Source of the DNA: JBCCFC01 sp965213595
GTDB taxonomy: Bacteria; Chloroflexota; Anaerolineae; Caldilineales; Caldilineaceae
Assembly (NCBI GenBank): GCA_965213595.1
Contig: CBDBZO010000006.1
Coordinates: 372,001 to 436,000 of the forward strand
Direction of reading: 5' to 3'
Length of the DNA stretch: 64,000 nucleotides
Shown: positions 14,006-21,872 of the stretch, piece after piece
Layout of the letters: every line of letters starts with the position of its first letter
Numbering within the stretch: the stretch's first letter is position 1
The notes under the pieces: model-generated
The model's database searches: none
The model's input: only the letters and a program-made list of their open reading frames with translations
What the model was told of the DNA's origin: nothing
Program-made: the position numbers and the translations under genes

Positions 14006-14563
14006 CTAACTCGCTTGATAGTGCATGAGCATCGCCCCGCTTTTGAGCTGCCTGCTTTCGCGCAATGTCAACTGAAGGGTCTGCCCAAGATCGCCAAACA
14101 GCGCGGTTCCTCGCGCGAGCACCACGGGGTCGATCAGCAACTGGTAGTCATCAATCAGCTTTAGGGAAGCCAACTGACGGACAATCTCGCCGCTGCCGAG
14201 CAGCGTCATCCCGCCACCCGGTGCTGATTTCAATTGGCTGACTTCTTCCACTAAACTATTTTGCGCAAGCCTTGAATTCGTCCAGCTTGCCGCTGACAAT
14301 GTCCGCGAGAAGACAATTTTTTCGGTGCTGCGCATGCGTTCGGCAATTTCCGGGAAAGCGCTAAACGCTTGGTCAGTTGCCCAGAAGCTGGCAAACCCTT
14401 CATAGGTTTTCCGACCAAAGAGAAGCGTTGTGCCATCGGACCGCAGATTCTCACGAGAAATCTCCAGCGCCTCTTCATCGTGATTGTGCCAGTCGAGGCC
14501 ATTGTTTTCGTCTTTGTAATAGCCATTTAGCGATAAGATGGTGAATGTCGTTAATCTTCTCAC
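14006..14563 (-). CDS. Dihydrofolate reductase-like (RibD C-terminal) protein
   Basis: A 185-residue protein of the RibD C-terminal/DHFR-like fold. Family blocks are FTILSLNGYYKDENN at the start, TLLFGRKTYEGFASFW (NADPH-binding region), EKIVFSRTL, and MTLLGSGEIVRQLASLKLIDDYQLLIDPVVLARGTALF. It is probably a NADPH-dependent reductase of unknown substrate. I chose the GTG at 14563, where family homology begins, with AAGAAG nearby. An ATG at 14602 would add 13 residues of unlikely sequence. It lies upstream of DUF1697 and next to a terminal-inverted-repeat element. Confidence 0.8.
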   Translation of the reverse strand: MRRLTTFTILSLNGYYKDENNGLDWHNHDEEALEISRENLRSDGTTLLFGRKTYEGFASFWATDQAFSAFPEIAERMRSTEKIVFSRTLSAASWTNSRLAQNSLVEEVSQLKSAPGGGMTLLGSGEIVRQLASLKLIDDYQLLIDPVVLARGTALFGDLGQTLQLTLRESRQLKSGAMLMHYQAS

Positions 14564-14630
14564 TATCAGTCTTCTTAAATTCCGTTGACATTTGGGCGTC
14601 ACCGGCTGAAGTCGGTGCCTGTCAGGCGAA

Positions 14631-14802
14631 GTGCGCTGATGAAGACGCAGGAATTAAACAGGCAGTAGAGGAGTAGGCACGCCCCGTGCCGGATCGACCC
14701 GACATCTAGTCGCGGTTCAGGGACACGCGCCGTACGCACGAGGGCGTGCGCACTCCTCGTCCTTATCATCCAATTGATTCCTATGACTTCATCAGCGCAC
14801 TG
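14631..14802. repeat. Nested inverted-repeat element (copy 1 of the 91-bp core family)
   Basis: The outer ends AGTGCGCTGATGAAG and CTTCATCAGCGCACT are perfect 15-bp inverted repeats, with partial similarity further in. The inner 91-bp core, 14669-14759, is bounded by GAGGAGTAGGCACGCC and GGCGTGCGCACTCCTC. The core holds hairpins GGCACG-CCC-CGTGCC and GTACGCACG-AGGG-CGTGCGCAC with complementary CCC/GGG loops. The core is matched, inverted, at 19665-19755. Confidence 0.75.
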
Positions 14803-14935
14803 AAAATAGCGTGATGGCGTAGACGCTTTGCGGCCACGAACTGATACCCGCATTTTTACCTGCTATTTTGCTCATAGATAGTCTCCACTCCGTTCTGTCA
14901 CAGGACACAATGGCAAGCCTCCCCACTCGTTTTGT

Positions 14936-15223
14936 TTACAAACGAACCGTGAGGTTTACTATTACCGTGTCGCCCTTATCGAGTTTCTCCACCTCGCGGA
15001 CGCTCGCCTTGATGGGCACGATATAGCGACCATCCTTCGGCCACAGCGAAGTCTCCCACACGCTTTCCCCAGTTTGCGCCTCGACGGGAATCATGCCCCA
15101 GCCGTACGTCACGGCGCTCGATAGGGCTTGCAGTTCGCTGCACTGCGCCACCGGAACGGTGACGAAATACCACGGGGCAGGCCCCTGCCAGAACCAGATT
15201 TTGCCTTCAAACTGGATCGTCAT
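14936..15223 (-). CDS. DUF1905 domain protein
   Basis: A 95-residue DUF1905 protein: FEGKIWFWQGPAPWYFVTVP, then the YGWGMIPVEAQTGESVWETSLWPKDGRYIVPIKASVR block and a final GDTVIVNLTVRL strand, a small beta barrel of unknown role. It starts directly after the stop codon of the MoaD-like gene (TAA then ATG, no gap), so the two are translationally linked. Confidence 0.9.
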   Translation of the reverse strand: MTIQFEGKIWFWQGPAPWYFVTVPVAQCSELQALSSAVTYGWGMIPVEAQTGESVWETSLWPKDGRYIVPIKASVREVEKLDKGDTVIVNLTVRL

Positions 15224-15520
15224 TTAGCCCCCCGCCATTGCGCCCACGATCAGCAGCGGCTCTGCGCCGGACGCAACCGCATCCGGCAGCGGCGCGTCCG
15301 GCGCTTCGTGCGACCAATCCTGCTCGCAGGCGAAGAAGCGGATGAAGGGGCGACGTTGGCCGGTGGTGCGGTCGCGGATGGTGCCGCGCAGCGTGGGGTA
15401 CTGCGCCTCCAGCGCGTCGAGCACCGCGCGCTGCGTCACCGGCCCTTCAATGTCAAGCGCGATCTCTTTGCCGACGCCGGACAGATTGCGCAGGTGGTGG
15501 GGAAGTTTAACGCGGATCGT
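15224..15520 (-). CDS. MoaD/ThiS-like ubiquitin-fold protein, probable ACG start
   Basis: A ubiquitin-fold sulfur-carrier-type protein ending in the diagnostic Gly-Gly (LLIVGAMAGG). Homology to MoaD/ThiS relatives extends upstream of the first usable GTG (15439): the frame reads IRVKLPHHLRNLSGVGKEIALDIEGP before VTQRAV. No ATG, GTG or TTG lies at the expected position. Instead ACG (15520-15518) stands where homologues have Met, with AGGAAGGAG just upstream. Either a rare ACG start is used or the start codon has mutated. Relatives are often encoded beside BNR-repeat proteins, and one lies nearby at 17381. Confidence 0.75.
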   Translation of the reverse strand, partial: TIRVKLPHHLRNLSGVGKEIALDIEGPVTQRAVLDALEAQYPTLRGTIRDRTTGQRRPFIRFFACEQDWSHEAPDAPLPDAVASGAEPLLIVGAMAGG

Positions 15521-15544
15521 AAGCTCCTTCCTTTTATGCTCGCC

Positions 15545-16786
15545 TTACTTTGCAGAGCCTGCACATCGACGCAGCAGCGGCTGGCGAATCGCCTTTGCAT
15601 CCAGCTTACTCGCGCCGAGAAACGCAACAAAACGCGCAAAGCCACGAGCCAACGCCGCGGCAAATGCTTCATCTTTGGCCAGCGTCTCATCCTCCAGCCA
15701 CAAACCCAGGATGATAAACGTGTTGGTCGTGCGGTCCAGTTTACTGTCGAAGCGCGCCACGAGCCGGTCTCCCCACAAAACCGGCAGCGTATAGTAGCCG
15801 AATTTGCGCTTCTCCTTGGGCTTGTAGACCTCCCACACATAGTCGAAGCCAAACAGAATTTTGGCCCGCCCGCGCGCGCTGACCGGGTCGAGCGGGGCTA
15901 GGAAGAGAACCTCTTCCGTCGTGGTCGTTTCCAGCGGCGTCCACGCTTTGGGCACGCGCCCTGCGTTCAAATCACCGAGCAGCTCGACGTCGCTGGCGAG
16001 CGCGTAGTGCAGCGCCTTCCAGCCTTCCACCTGGACTTCGATGAGGTCGCCGTCCGCCAGCAGCGCCTCGCGCATCTGCTTGATTGTGCCAGAAGGTGAG
16101 CCAAGCGAAAACGAATCCTGCGCTCGGCTCAGCCGCGACAGCCCAGAGAAGCCGACATCCTTTTTGAGCAGAAAGCGCTCCGCCTCGGCCTCGTCGCTTT
16201 CGCGGATAAGGTGCGCCGGTGCAACCGCTTCCGTTAGGGCGTAGACGCGCTCAAAGTTCTCGCGGTGGTGGGTCATCACTTCGCCGGTGCGCCACAAATA
16301 GTACAAAGCCAGCGCGCTGTCCTTGCGCCCGCGATAATTTTGCGTCCGCCTGCGCGAGGCCATCTTGAAGTCGCGGTTGCTCACCGTGCCGCGCTCCTGC
16401 AGAATATCCCGCATTTCGACGATTGCATCGGCGTGCTCAACGGCCGTTTTGCGCAGTCGCCCGCCGTGCTCGCGCTCGCGGCGCATGACCACGCGCCAGT
16501 GCGGCAGCTCGTCCATCGGTCGCGCGGCCAGCCAGCCGCCCCAGTCAAAGAAGCGGCGCTGCTGGTAGGTGACCTCCTCCCACAGGCCGGGCGTGTAATC
16601 GAGGACGCGGCTGTGCAGGGTGATGTCGTGGCTGCGCGCGATGATTTGCAGCGGGTCGAGCTGCAGGTACTCGATTTCGCGCATGGCCCGCGCCACGCCC
16701 TCGCTGCCCTGCCAGCGCCGCCCCGGCCACAGGCCCTGTTTACCGAGGATAAAGCGACGGGCCGTGTCGATGTCGATGGTCAGCAT
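15545..16786 (-). CDS. Winged-helix DNA glycosylase-like protein (YcaQ/HTH_42 family)
   Basis: A 413-residue protein of the HTH_42 superfamily that includes E. coli YcaQ and AlkZ, DNA glycosylases that unhook alkylation crosslinks. The catalytic QxD motif of the YcaQ branch is visible as YLQLDPL (Gln42, Asp44). Further blocks are RSHDITLHSRV, FDWGGWLAARPMDELPHWR and LAPLDPVSARGRAKILFGFDYVWEVYKPKEKRKFGYYTLPVLWGDRLVARFDSKLDR, the conserved C-terminal part. A role in repair of bulky or alkylated bases is likely. It sits between the MoaD-like and DinB genes. A QxQ relative is encoded at 24788-25873. Confidence 0.88.
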   Translation of the reverse strand: MLTIDIDTARRFILGKQGLWPGRRWQGSEGVARAMREIEYLQLDPLQIIARSHDITLHSRVLDYTPGLWEEVTYQQRRFFDWGGWLAARPMDELPHWRVVMRREREHGGRLRKTAVEHADAIVEMRDILQERGTVSNRDFKMASRRRTQNYRGRKDSALALYYLWRTGEVMTHHRENFERVYALTEAVAPAHLIRESDEAEAERFLLKKDVGFSGLSRLSRAQDSFSLGSPSGTIKQMREALLADGDLIEVQVEGWKALHYALASDVELLGDLNAGRVPKAWTPLETTTTEEVLFLAPLDPVSARGRAKILFGFDYVWEVYKPKEKRKFGYYTLPVLWGDRLVARFDSKLDRTTNTFIILGLWLEDETLAKDEAFAAALARGFARFVAFLGASKLDAKAIRQPLLRRCAGSAK

Positions 16787-16820
16787 GATAGCCTAATCTC
16801 TGCCTCTCGGTCGCAAACAA

Positions 16821-17300
16821 TTATGGATTGCCATAGACGTAAAAAATGTAGTCCTGCGACGTTGTCTCAACGCCTAAATCGTTGAGCAAGCGGAGCAGTT
16901 GCGCACGATGGTCGGTGCCGTGATTCACCACGTGCAGCAGCACCTGCCACAGAAGGAGATCTTCGTCCTCGCCAGATAACGGCTTGGTGGAGAGCATCTC
17001 GTCCCGCAGCGCGGCAAGATAGTCTCGCATAATCTGTTCAACTTCGTCCCAGTACGCACGAATGCTTGCGCGATCGGGCAGCTCTTCCGGATCGCGCAGG
17101 CTCGGAGCTCCTCGCAGATCGCTAAACCAGCCGTCGTCGACGCTGATAAGATGACGGATTTGCCCGCGCACAGAGCCGTGCGAATAGTCCATGGCTTGCG
17201 TGAACTGGTCATGCGGGAGCTGCATGATACAGTCATCCCACAGCTTACGGTTCTCCGCGAAGTGATAGTCGTAGAAATGGCGGAAGGCATTTGCATTCAT
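16821..17300 (-). CDS. DinB family protein
   Basis: A 159-residue DinB-superfamily protein. His-containing helices are visible in IRHLISVDDGWF and LLHVVNHGTDHRAQLLRLLNDLG, the latter nearly the same as in the DinB gene at 11707-12195. The ATG at 17300 is used because AAAGGAG lies upstream (11 bases, rather long) and family similarity starts there. A longer frame from 17351 is possible. Substrate unknown. It lies between the BNR-repeat and YcaQ-like genes on the same strand. Confidence 0.88.
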   Translation of the reverse strand: MNANAFRHFYDYHFAENRKLWDDCIMQLPHDQFTQAMDYSHGSVRGQIRHLISVDDGWFSDLRGAPSLRDPEELPDRASIRAYWDEVEQIMRDYLAALRDEMLSTKPLSGEDEDLLLWQVLLHVVNHGTDHRAQLLRLLNDLGVETTSQDYIFYVYGNP

Positions 17301-17380
17301 GTTGTAGTTTGCTCCTTTCCACTTGATCAAGATATCGGCCCGCACAGGCATATCGAGACGTGCGGCGCTCCGCCCGACAG

Positions 17381-18493
17381 CTACGGAATCACCTGTACCT
17401 CCACCGAGAGCACTCGCGGCAGGTTGCTGATGATGGTGTGCCAGTTATCGCCGCTGTCCGCGGAGGCGTAGACCTTGCCGTCCGTGGTGCCAAAGTAGAG
17501 GCCGCAGGCGACAAGCGTATCCACGGCCATGGCGTCGCGCAGAATGTCGACGTAGCAATTTTCTTGGGGCAGGCCGTTGGTGAGCGCCTCCCACTCGTTA
17601 CCGCCCGTGCGGCTGCGGTAGACGCGCAGCTTGCCCTCCGGCGGGTAGTGCTCGGAGTCACTTTTGATGGGCACGACGTAGATCGTCTCCGGCTCGTGGG
17701 CGTGGACGGCAATCGGGAAGCCAAAGTCGCTGGGCAGGTTGCCGCTGACTTCGTGCCATTCGTCGCCCGCATTGTCGGAGCGCATCACGTCCCAGTGCTT
17801 TTGCATAAAGAGCACGTCCGGCTGCGAGGGGTGCATCGCCAAGTTGTGGACGCAGTGGCCGACTTCGGCGTCCGAGTCGGGAATCTCGCCGGAGTTGAGG
17901 CCCTTGTTGATCGCGCGCCAGCTCGTGCCGCCGTCGTCGCTGCGGAAGGCGCCCGCCGCGGAGATGGCGACGACGAGGCGGTCGGCGTTGTTCGGGTCGA
18001 GCAGAATGGTGTGGAGGCACATGCCGCCCGCGCCCGGCTGCCAGAGGTGACCTTTGACTTCGCGCAGACCGGGCAATTCCCGCCACGACTGCCCGCCGTC
18101 GGTGGACTTGAAGAGTGCCGCATCCTCCACCCCGGCGTAGACCGTCTCGGCATCGTGCGGAGACGGCTCCAGATGCCAGACGCGCGTGAACTCCCAGGGG
18201 TGCTGCGTGCCGTCGTACCACTGGTGCGTGCCCGGATCGCCTTTGTAGGCAAAGTCGTTGCCCACCGGCGCCCAATTTTTTCCACCGTCGTCCGAGCGCT
18301 GAATCACCTGCCCAAACCAGCCCATCGACTGCGAGGCGTAGAGCCGATCCGGGTTCACGGGCGACCCCTTGACGTGATAGACCTCCCACCCGCCAAAGTG
18401 CGGCCCGTCCACCGACCAGCTTTCGCGACGCTCGTCCGATGTCAAAATGAATGCGCCTTTGCGCGTGCCAACCAATACGCGTACGTTGCTCAT
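17381..18493 (-). CDS. BNR/Asp-box repeat beta-propeller (sialidase-like, WD40/YVTN/BNR family)
   Basis: A 370-residue cytosolic beta-propeller. Asp-box turns occur regularly: SDDGGKNW, STDGGQSW, SDDGGTSW, SRTGGNEW and SADSGDNW. The start VRVLVGTRKGAFIL and the blocks GPHFGGWEVYHV and GQVIQRSDDGG characterise a family annotated as exo-alpha-sialidase or glycosyl hydrolase. Catalytic sialidase residues are not evident and there is no signal peptide, so enzymatic sialidase activity is doubtful. The ATG at 18493 has AAGGAGA 7 bases upstream. Relatives commonly neighbour a MoaD-like gene, as here with YcaQ- and DinB-type genes interposed. Confidence 0.85.
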   Translation of the reverse strand: MSNVRVLVGTRKGAFILTSDERRESWSVDGPHFGGWEVYHVKGSPVNPDRLYASQSMGWFGQVIQRSDDGGKNWAPVGNDFAYKGDPGTHQWYDGTQHPWEFTRVWHLEPSPHDAETVYAGVEDAALFKSTDGGQSWRELPGLREVKGHLWQPGAGGMCLHTILLDPNNADRLVVAISAAGAFRSDDGGTSWRAINKGLNSGEIPDSDAEVGHCVHNLAMHPSQPDVLFMQKHWDVMRSDNAGDEWHEVSGNLPSDFGFPIAVHAHEPETIYVVPIKSDSEHYPPEGKLRVYRSRTGGNEWEALTNGLPQENCYVDILRDAMAVDTLVACGLYFGTTDGKVYASADSGDNWHTIISNLPRVLSVEVQVIP

Positions 18494-18580
18494 TGCAGTC
18501 TCCTTGGCTGATTTTTGATTAGTGGATAGGATTAGCGTTTCGTGCTTCATGACGGAGCCGAAGTGGATTAGGCTGTGGCG

Positions 18581-18991
18581 TCAATTGAATCGGTCACCCG
18601 CGGCGACTTGGTAAAGTTGAATAAGGTTGCCGCAGGTGTCATCGAGAACAGCAACGGTGGTTGTGCCCATGTTGGTCGGCTCCATCGTGAATTCGACGCC
18701 CAGTGCGTTCAGTCGCTCGTACTCCGCGTTTACGTCGTCCACCTCGAACGCCGTAAACGGAATGCCATCGGCCACGAGCGCTTCCTTGAGCGCCTTCATA
18801 GCCGGGTAGTTGGCGTTGGGTTCGAGCAGCAGCTCCGCCCCATTTGGTTCTTCTGGCGAGACGACCGTCAGCCAGCGGTCGCCGTTGCCCAGCGGCTCAT
18901 CGTGCTTTTTCACAAAGCCCAATTTTTCCGTGTAAAATTTCAGCGCCTTGTCACAATTGCTGATCGACACGCTGGTGAGCTTGATTTTCAT
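18581..18991 (-). CDS. VOC family (glyoxalase/bleomycin-resistance fold) protein
   Basis: A 136-residue VOC protein with two beta-alpha-beta-beta-beta modules: VSISNCDKALKFYTEKLGFVKKHD, then ELLLEPNANYPAMKALKEAL and TAFEVDDVNAEYERLNALGVEFTMEPTNMGTTTVAVLDDTCGNLIQL. Likely a metal-binding dioxygenase-, lyase- or resistance-type protein of unknown substrate. Its ATG overlaps the stop of the upstream AraC-type gene by four bases (ATGA), so the two are translationally coupled. The regulator may sense a compound handled by this protein. Confidence 0.9.
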   Translation of the reverse strand: MKIKLTSVSISNCDKALKFYTEKLGFVKKHDEPLGNGDRWLTVVSPEEPNGAELLLEPNANYPAMKALKEALVADGIPFTAFEVDDVNAEYERLNALGVEFTMEPTNMGTTTVAVLDDTCGNLIQLYQVAAGDRFN

Positions 18992-19392
18992 TCGGTTTGT
19001 CCTTTCGTTGAGCATTTGTGCTTGAGCAGCCGCGTCGCCGTCCAGCAGTCAAGTTGACGAAACGCGCTGGGCGTGAGGCCGAAGTGCCGCTTGAAGGCCT
19101 TGCTAAACGCTGCGTGGCTTTCGTAACCAGCCGCCAGCGCCACCGAGCCAATATCCACTGCACCCACGCGCAGCTTGCACCCGGCGCGCTCCATGCGCAG
19201 GCGGTGCACATAGCTGGCGGGGCTTTCGCCGACGGAAGCCGTAAACAGGCGATGAAGGTGCGGTACGGAAAAGCCAGCAATGCCTGCCAGCGTTTCGCGG
19301 TTGAGCGGCTGGTCGAGATGCGTTCGAACGTGCTGTTTGACTGCGTTGATACGTTCGTCAGCGTTTGCCAGCCGTTGCGTTTGCCCCTTCAT
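18988..19392 (-). CDS. Short AraC-family transcriptional regulator
   Basis: A 134-residue protein that is almost only the AraC/XylS DNA-binding domain: two helix-turn-helix motifs (LNRETLAGIAGFSVPHLHRLFTASVGESPASYVHRLRME and VDIGSVALAAGYESHAAFSKAFKRHFGLTPSAFR). The GyrI-like or sensor domain seen in longer relatives is absent. The 4-base overlap with the VOC gene indicates an operon. Confidence 0.9.
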   Translation of the reverse strand: MKGQTQRLANADERINAVKQHVRTHLDQPLNRETLAGIAGFSVPHLHRLFTASVGESPASYVHRLRMERAGCKLRVGAVDIGSVALAAGYESHAAFSKAFKRHFGLTPSAFRQLDCWTATRLLKHKCSTKGQTE

Positions 19393-19469
19393 GCTCCCAC
19401 CTTATCCGCCAGAAAGTTTGTTCGTTATTCCAAACGTATCACGTTTGGGACGACCTCAGCGCAAAATTT

Positions 19470-19664
19470 CTACTCCTTCAGCACGCACAGCGCCTGCCGA
19501 ATTTCGCCTAGGTGGTACGCCGTGTGGACAATCATCGCAATCGGCTCGCTCATGTTGTCATCGTCCCACGCTTCAACGCCGTTGATCAGACTGGTGACGC
19601 GCTCGTACTCGTCGCGCAGGCGCAGCGGCTTACGGAGCTGATAGAAATACTTGGGTAAAACTGT
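19470..19664 (-). pseudogene. DinB gene fragment (C-terminal part only)
   Basis: The frame encodes RLRDEYERVTSLINGVEAWDDDNM then IVHTAYHLGEIRQALCVLKE, clearly the C-terminal third of the DinB protein at 11196-11678. The N-terminal two thirds are missing. The coding similarity stops about where a 91-bp inverted-repeat element (19665-19755) begins, so the remnant abuts that element. Confidence 0.75.
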
Positions 19665-19755
19665 GAGGAGTGCGCACGCCCACGTGCGCACGGCGGACGT
19701 TCCTAAATTTTATCAGTTCGAGGGGTCGATCCGGCACGGGGCGTGCCTACTCCTC
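19665..19755. repeat. 91-bp inverted-repeat element, copy 2 (inverted relative to 14669-14759)
   Basis: It has ends GAGGAGTGCGCACGCC and GGCGTGCCTACTCCTC, and hairpin GTGCGCACG-CCCA-CGTGCGCAC plus the CGTGCC/GGCACG hairpin. It has the same length and end order as the core at 14669-14759 in reverse orientation. Similarity extends about 22 bases beyond the right end (CAATAGAGG...CCGCAGGAA in reverse complement). Confidence 0.75.
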
Positions 19756-19796
19756 TATTGCCAGCTTATTTCCTGCGGTTCCATGAACCACTGTCA

Positions 19797-20426
19797 TTAC
19801 TCAACAATCTCAGACAAAAACGCAAGCACACGCGTCCAGAATTGCTCTGCCGCCTCGGCATCGTGCTCCTGGGGCAGGCTGGCGTCGGTAAAGAGGTGAC
19901 CATCGCCAGGGTACTCGTAGAAGGCAAAGGAGGAGCCGCTTGCTTCCACGGTTTGGCGGAATTTATCCAACGTCCACTGCTCATCGCGGAAGGGGTCGTC
20001 GACCGTGTAGTGTACCTGAACGGGCACGCCGGACGGCCACGGCTGCGACGGGTTCCCATCAATTTCAAGCAGCATCTCCAGCGGCAGGGCGGCGCTGAAC
20101 AGCAGGGCGGCTTTCGCGCCCGGTCGCGTCGCGGCCAGATATTCTGCTGAAGCGCCGCCGTTGGAAAAGCCCGCGTAGATCATGTCGCTTGGCAAATTGG
20201 CGACGGCCTCACGCGTGCGCTTGAGCAATTCCGCGTAGCTCCCAATCGATTCCACGTACGCAATGCCTTTGTCGTAATCATCGAAGACAACGCCATCTTC
20301 GTAAAGATTGGGCACGTGGACGGTGTGCCCAGCGGCGCGCAACCTTTCGGCGGCGTCGGTAACGCCCCGCCGCACACCGAGGACGCTGTGAAACAAAACG
20401 ATTTCGTGCTGGTGATTTCCTGCCAT
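19797..20426 (-). CDS. Dienelactone hydrolase family alpha/beta-hydrolase
   Basis: A 209-residue alpha/beta-hydrolase of the dienelactone hydrolase type. It starts EIVLFHSVLGVRRGVTDAAERLRAAGHTVHVPNLYEDG. The nucleophile elbow reads YAGFSNGGAS, so the nucleophile appears to be Ser and not the Cys of classical DLH. The acid is probably in HYTVDDPF and the base in YPGDGHLF. Cytosolic, ester or lactone substrate unknown. The ATG at 20426 has GGGAGA 9 bases upstream; the longer frame to 20543 would overlap the divergent small gene. Confidence 0.88.
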   Translation of the reverse strand: MAGNHQHEIVLFHSVLGVRRGVTDAAERLRAAGHTVHVPNLYEDGVVFDDYDKGIAYVESIGSYAELLKRTREAVANLPSDMIYAGFSNGGASAEYLAATRPGAKAALLFSAALPLEMLLEIDGNPSQPWPSGVPVQVHYTVDDPFRDEQWTLDKFRQTVEASGSSFAFYEYPGDGHLFTDASLPQEHDAEAAEQFWTRVLAFLSEIVE

Positions 20427-20504
20427 GCTAATTTCTCCCGAGTGTTTGTCTTGGCCCGGTGTAAAGCAATGATATAAACGGAGTAGCGAACAAACGTTCT
20501 GTGT

Positions 20505-20512
20505 GCTATCAT
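20505..20512 (+). promoter_or_regulatory. Extended -10 promoter placed for a leaderless transcript
   Basis: TGCTATCAT is an extended -10, and its last base is followed by six bases and then ATG (20519). Transcription would begin at or next to the start codon, giving a leaderless mRNA. The same geometry occurs at 56318. Confidence 0.5.
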
Positions 20513-20518
20513 ACACCC

Positions 20519-20695
20519 ATGTTGACCGAAATGCAACCCCCAATTTACGAACGCATGGCCCAAATCGAGCGCGCGCTGGGGCTGGTGGAGACGGTCGAGC
20601 CGCTGCTGCGCAAAGCTGCGGATCATGAGCTCGACACCAGCGCGAGTTTGGATGAGGGGGTGGGGAAGGTGCTTGAAGTGGCCAATGAAAACTAG
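20519..20695 (+). CDS. Small hypothetical protein, possibly truncated
   Basis: A 58-residue frame starting MLTEMQPPIYERMAQIERALG, predicted mostly helical and charged, not recognised. It has no Shine-Dalgarno but a well-placed extended -10 that would give a leaderless mRNA. The stop TAG (20693-20695) lies in the left terminal repeat of the element at 20691-20886, so the natural C-terminus may have been cut by insertion. It is divergent from the hydrolase gene. Confidence 0.4.
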   Translation: MLTEMQPPIYERMAQIERALGLVETVEPLLRKAADHELDTSASLDEGVGKVLEVANEN

Positions 20696-20886
20696 TTGTA
20701 TCTATTCAGCTGTCAGCGGATTTGGAGAGCGGATTGAGTGGATTCGCTCATATTCATGGATTCCGTGCTGAACAGGGCCGATTCGATGGTCGAAAAGCGG
20801 AAAGATAGTCTTGTCATCCGTTCAATCCGCTCTTTTGAATCCGTTGACAGCTTATTTCGTCAACACCCTGAATAGCTGCAACTAGT
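20691..20886. repeat. 196-bp element with nested inverted repeats
   Basis: The outer ends ACTAGTTGTATCTATTCAG and CTGAATAGCTGCAACTAGT match with few mismatches. Inside, CAGCGGATTTGGAGAGCGGATT pairs with the inverted AATCCGCTCTTTTGAATCCG region near 20824-20842. No coding capacity. Confidence 0.65.
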
Positions 20887-21340
20887 GCACTTGGGCATAA
20901 ATAATTGTGCAGATCGAGTTGGTTATGCCCAGGTGACTTCATTTGTCATTTCGAGCGAATACGAGAAATCTGGACGCAATCCGTGTGACCACGCCGCAAA
21001 TAACGTTTGGTGGGTCGTTCGTAATGCCATTTGACGAGTCGCAACTACTGATGTGAGCATAACAAACTAAAGTTTTGGAGAGGGCGAAGGTTTAACCCCC
21101 TCCCAGCCTCCCCCATGATGGAGGAGGGGCCGATCCTTCGCCTGCCCAGTCGCAGCTCCCTCCCCAGGATGGGGAGGGCTGGGGAGGGGTCAAGCACTGA
21201 ATACACCTGGAAGTTTAGCAAGTTATGCCCGGCTCAGTAAGAGACAAATTTGGCTTGCCTGCTGTCTCCAGATTTCGAGCGGAGCGAGAAATGACCGTTG
21301 CGCGCGCAGCTCATCTGAGCCATCAACCGCATCCTCACGT
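20887..21340. other. Intergenic region with two repeat types, no gene seen
   Basis: It contains GTCATTTCGAGCGAA...GAGAAATCTGGACG (about 20946-20978), also found at 38551-38581. An inverted partner (CAGATTTCGAGCGGAGCGAGAAATGAC) lies near 21270-21295. A GC-rich CCCTCCCAG/CTGGGGAGGGG repeat is at about 21090-21200. No reading frame has recognisable content. Confidence 0.55.
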
Positions 21341-21727
21341 TCAATTTCCGATATTCTGCGTAAGGGAAGCAAGATAGCTGCGAAATCGCTCATCACGCAG
21401 CCACAGGCTCAACCACATGAATGCGCCCAGGTAGAGCGGGAAAAGCGTGTGGCTAAACAGCGGGCTTCCCACGCGAAGATGACTGGCCATCGCACCGCCA
21501 AATAGCCCAGTCAAAAGAATTGCGCCCAACAGGCTCGTTCTGGGGATGACGAATAAGATAGTCAAGACGACTTCCAGCAGGCCAAGCATCAACAGATAAT
21601 TAGCAGACCAACCAAGCGCTGTCATCGAGTCGATAGCAGCGTCCAATTTGAGAAATTTCGGTGTTGCCGAAGCGCCCACCATAAATAGCGCGAGCAATCC
21701 AGTCGTAATCCAACCGGCTAGTGTCAT
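21341..21727 (-). CDS. DoxX-like membrane protein
   Basis: A 128-residue protein with four hydrophobic helices (about 5-22, 43-62, 66-84, 92-110). The DoxX-like pattern is visible: MVGASATPKFLKLDAAIDSMTALGWSANYLLMLGLLEVVLTILFVIPRTSLLGAILLTGLFGGAMASHLRVG. The acidic ELVE/LEVV position in the second helix and the GGAxASHLR motif are typical. Inner membrane; the function of this subgroup is unknown. Confidence 0.88.
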   Translation of the reverse strand: MTLAGWITTGLLALFMVGASATPKFLKLDAAIDSMTALGWSANYLLMLGLLEVVLTILFVIPRTSLLGAILLTGLFGGAMASHLRVGSPLFSHTLFPLYLGAFMWLSLWLRDERFRSYLASLTQNIGN

Positions 21728-21872
21728 AAGTATTCTCCCTACCTTTTGATTTGAGTGGAAATGTTTAGCTTGAAGTTCTGCCGCTCTAGCATAGCCGAAC
21801 CGCGCCTGCTTTGCTTGTACGAAAGCGACACGGCAGGTGCGGCAAATGGACTTGCCGCAATATTGAGTTTGT

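Noticed and set aside
14599..14853. 84-codon minus-strand frame
   Set aside because: Lies inside the 172-bp inverted-repeat element; no ribosome site or homology.
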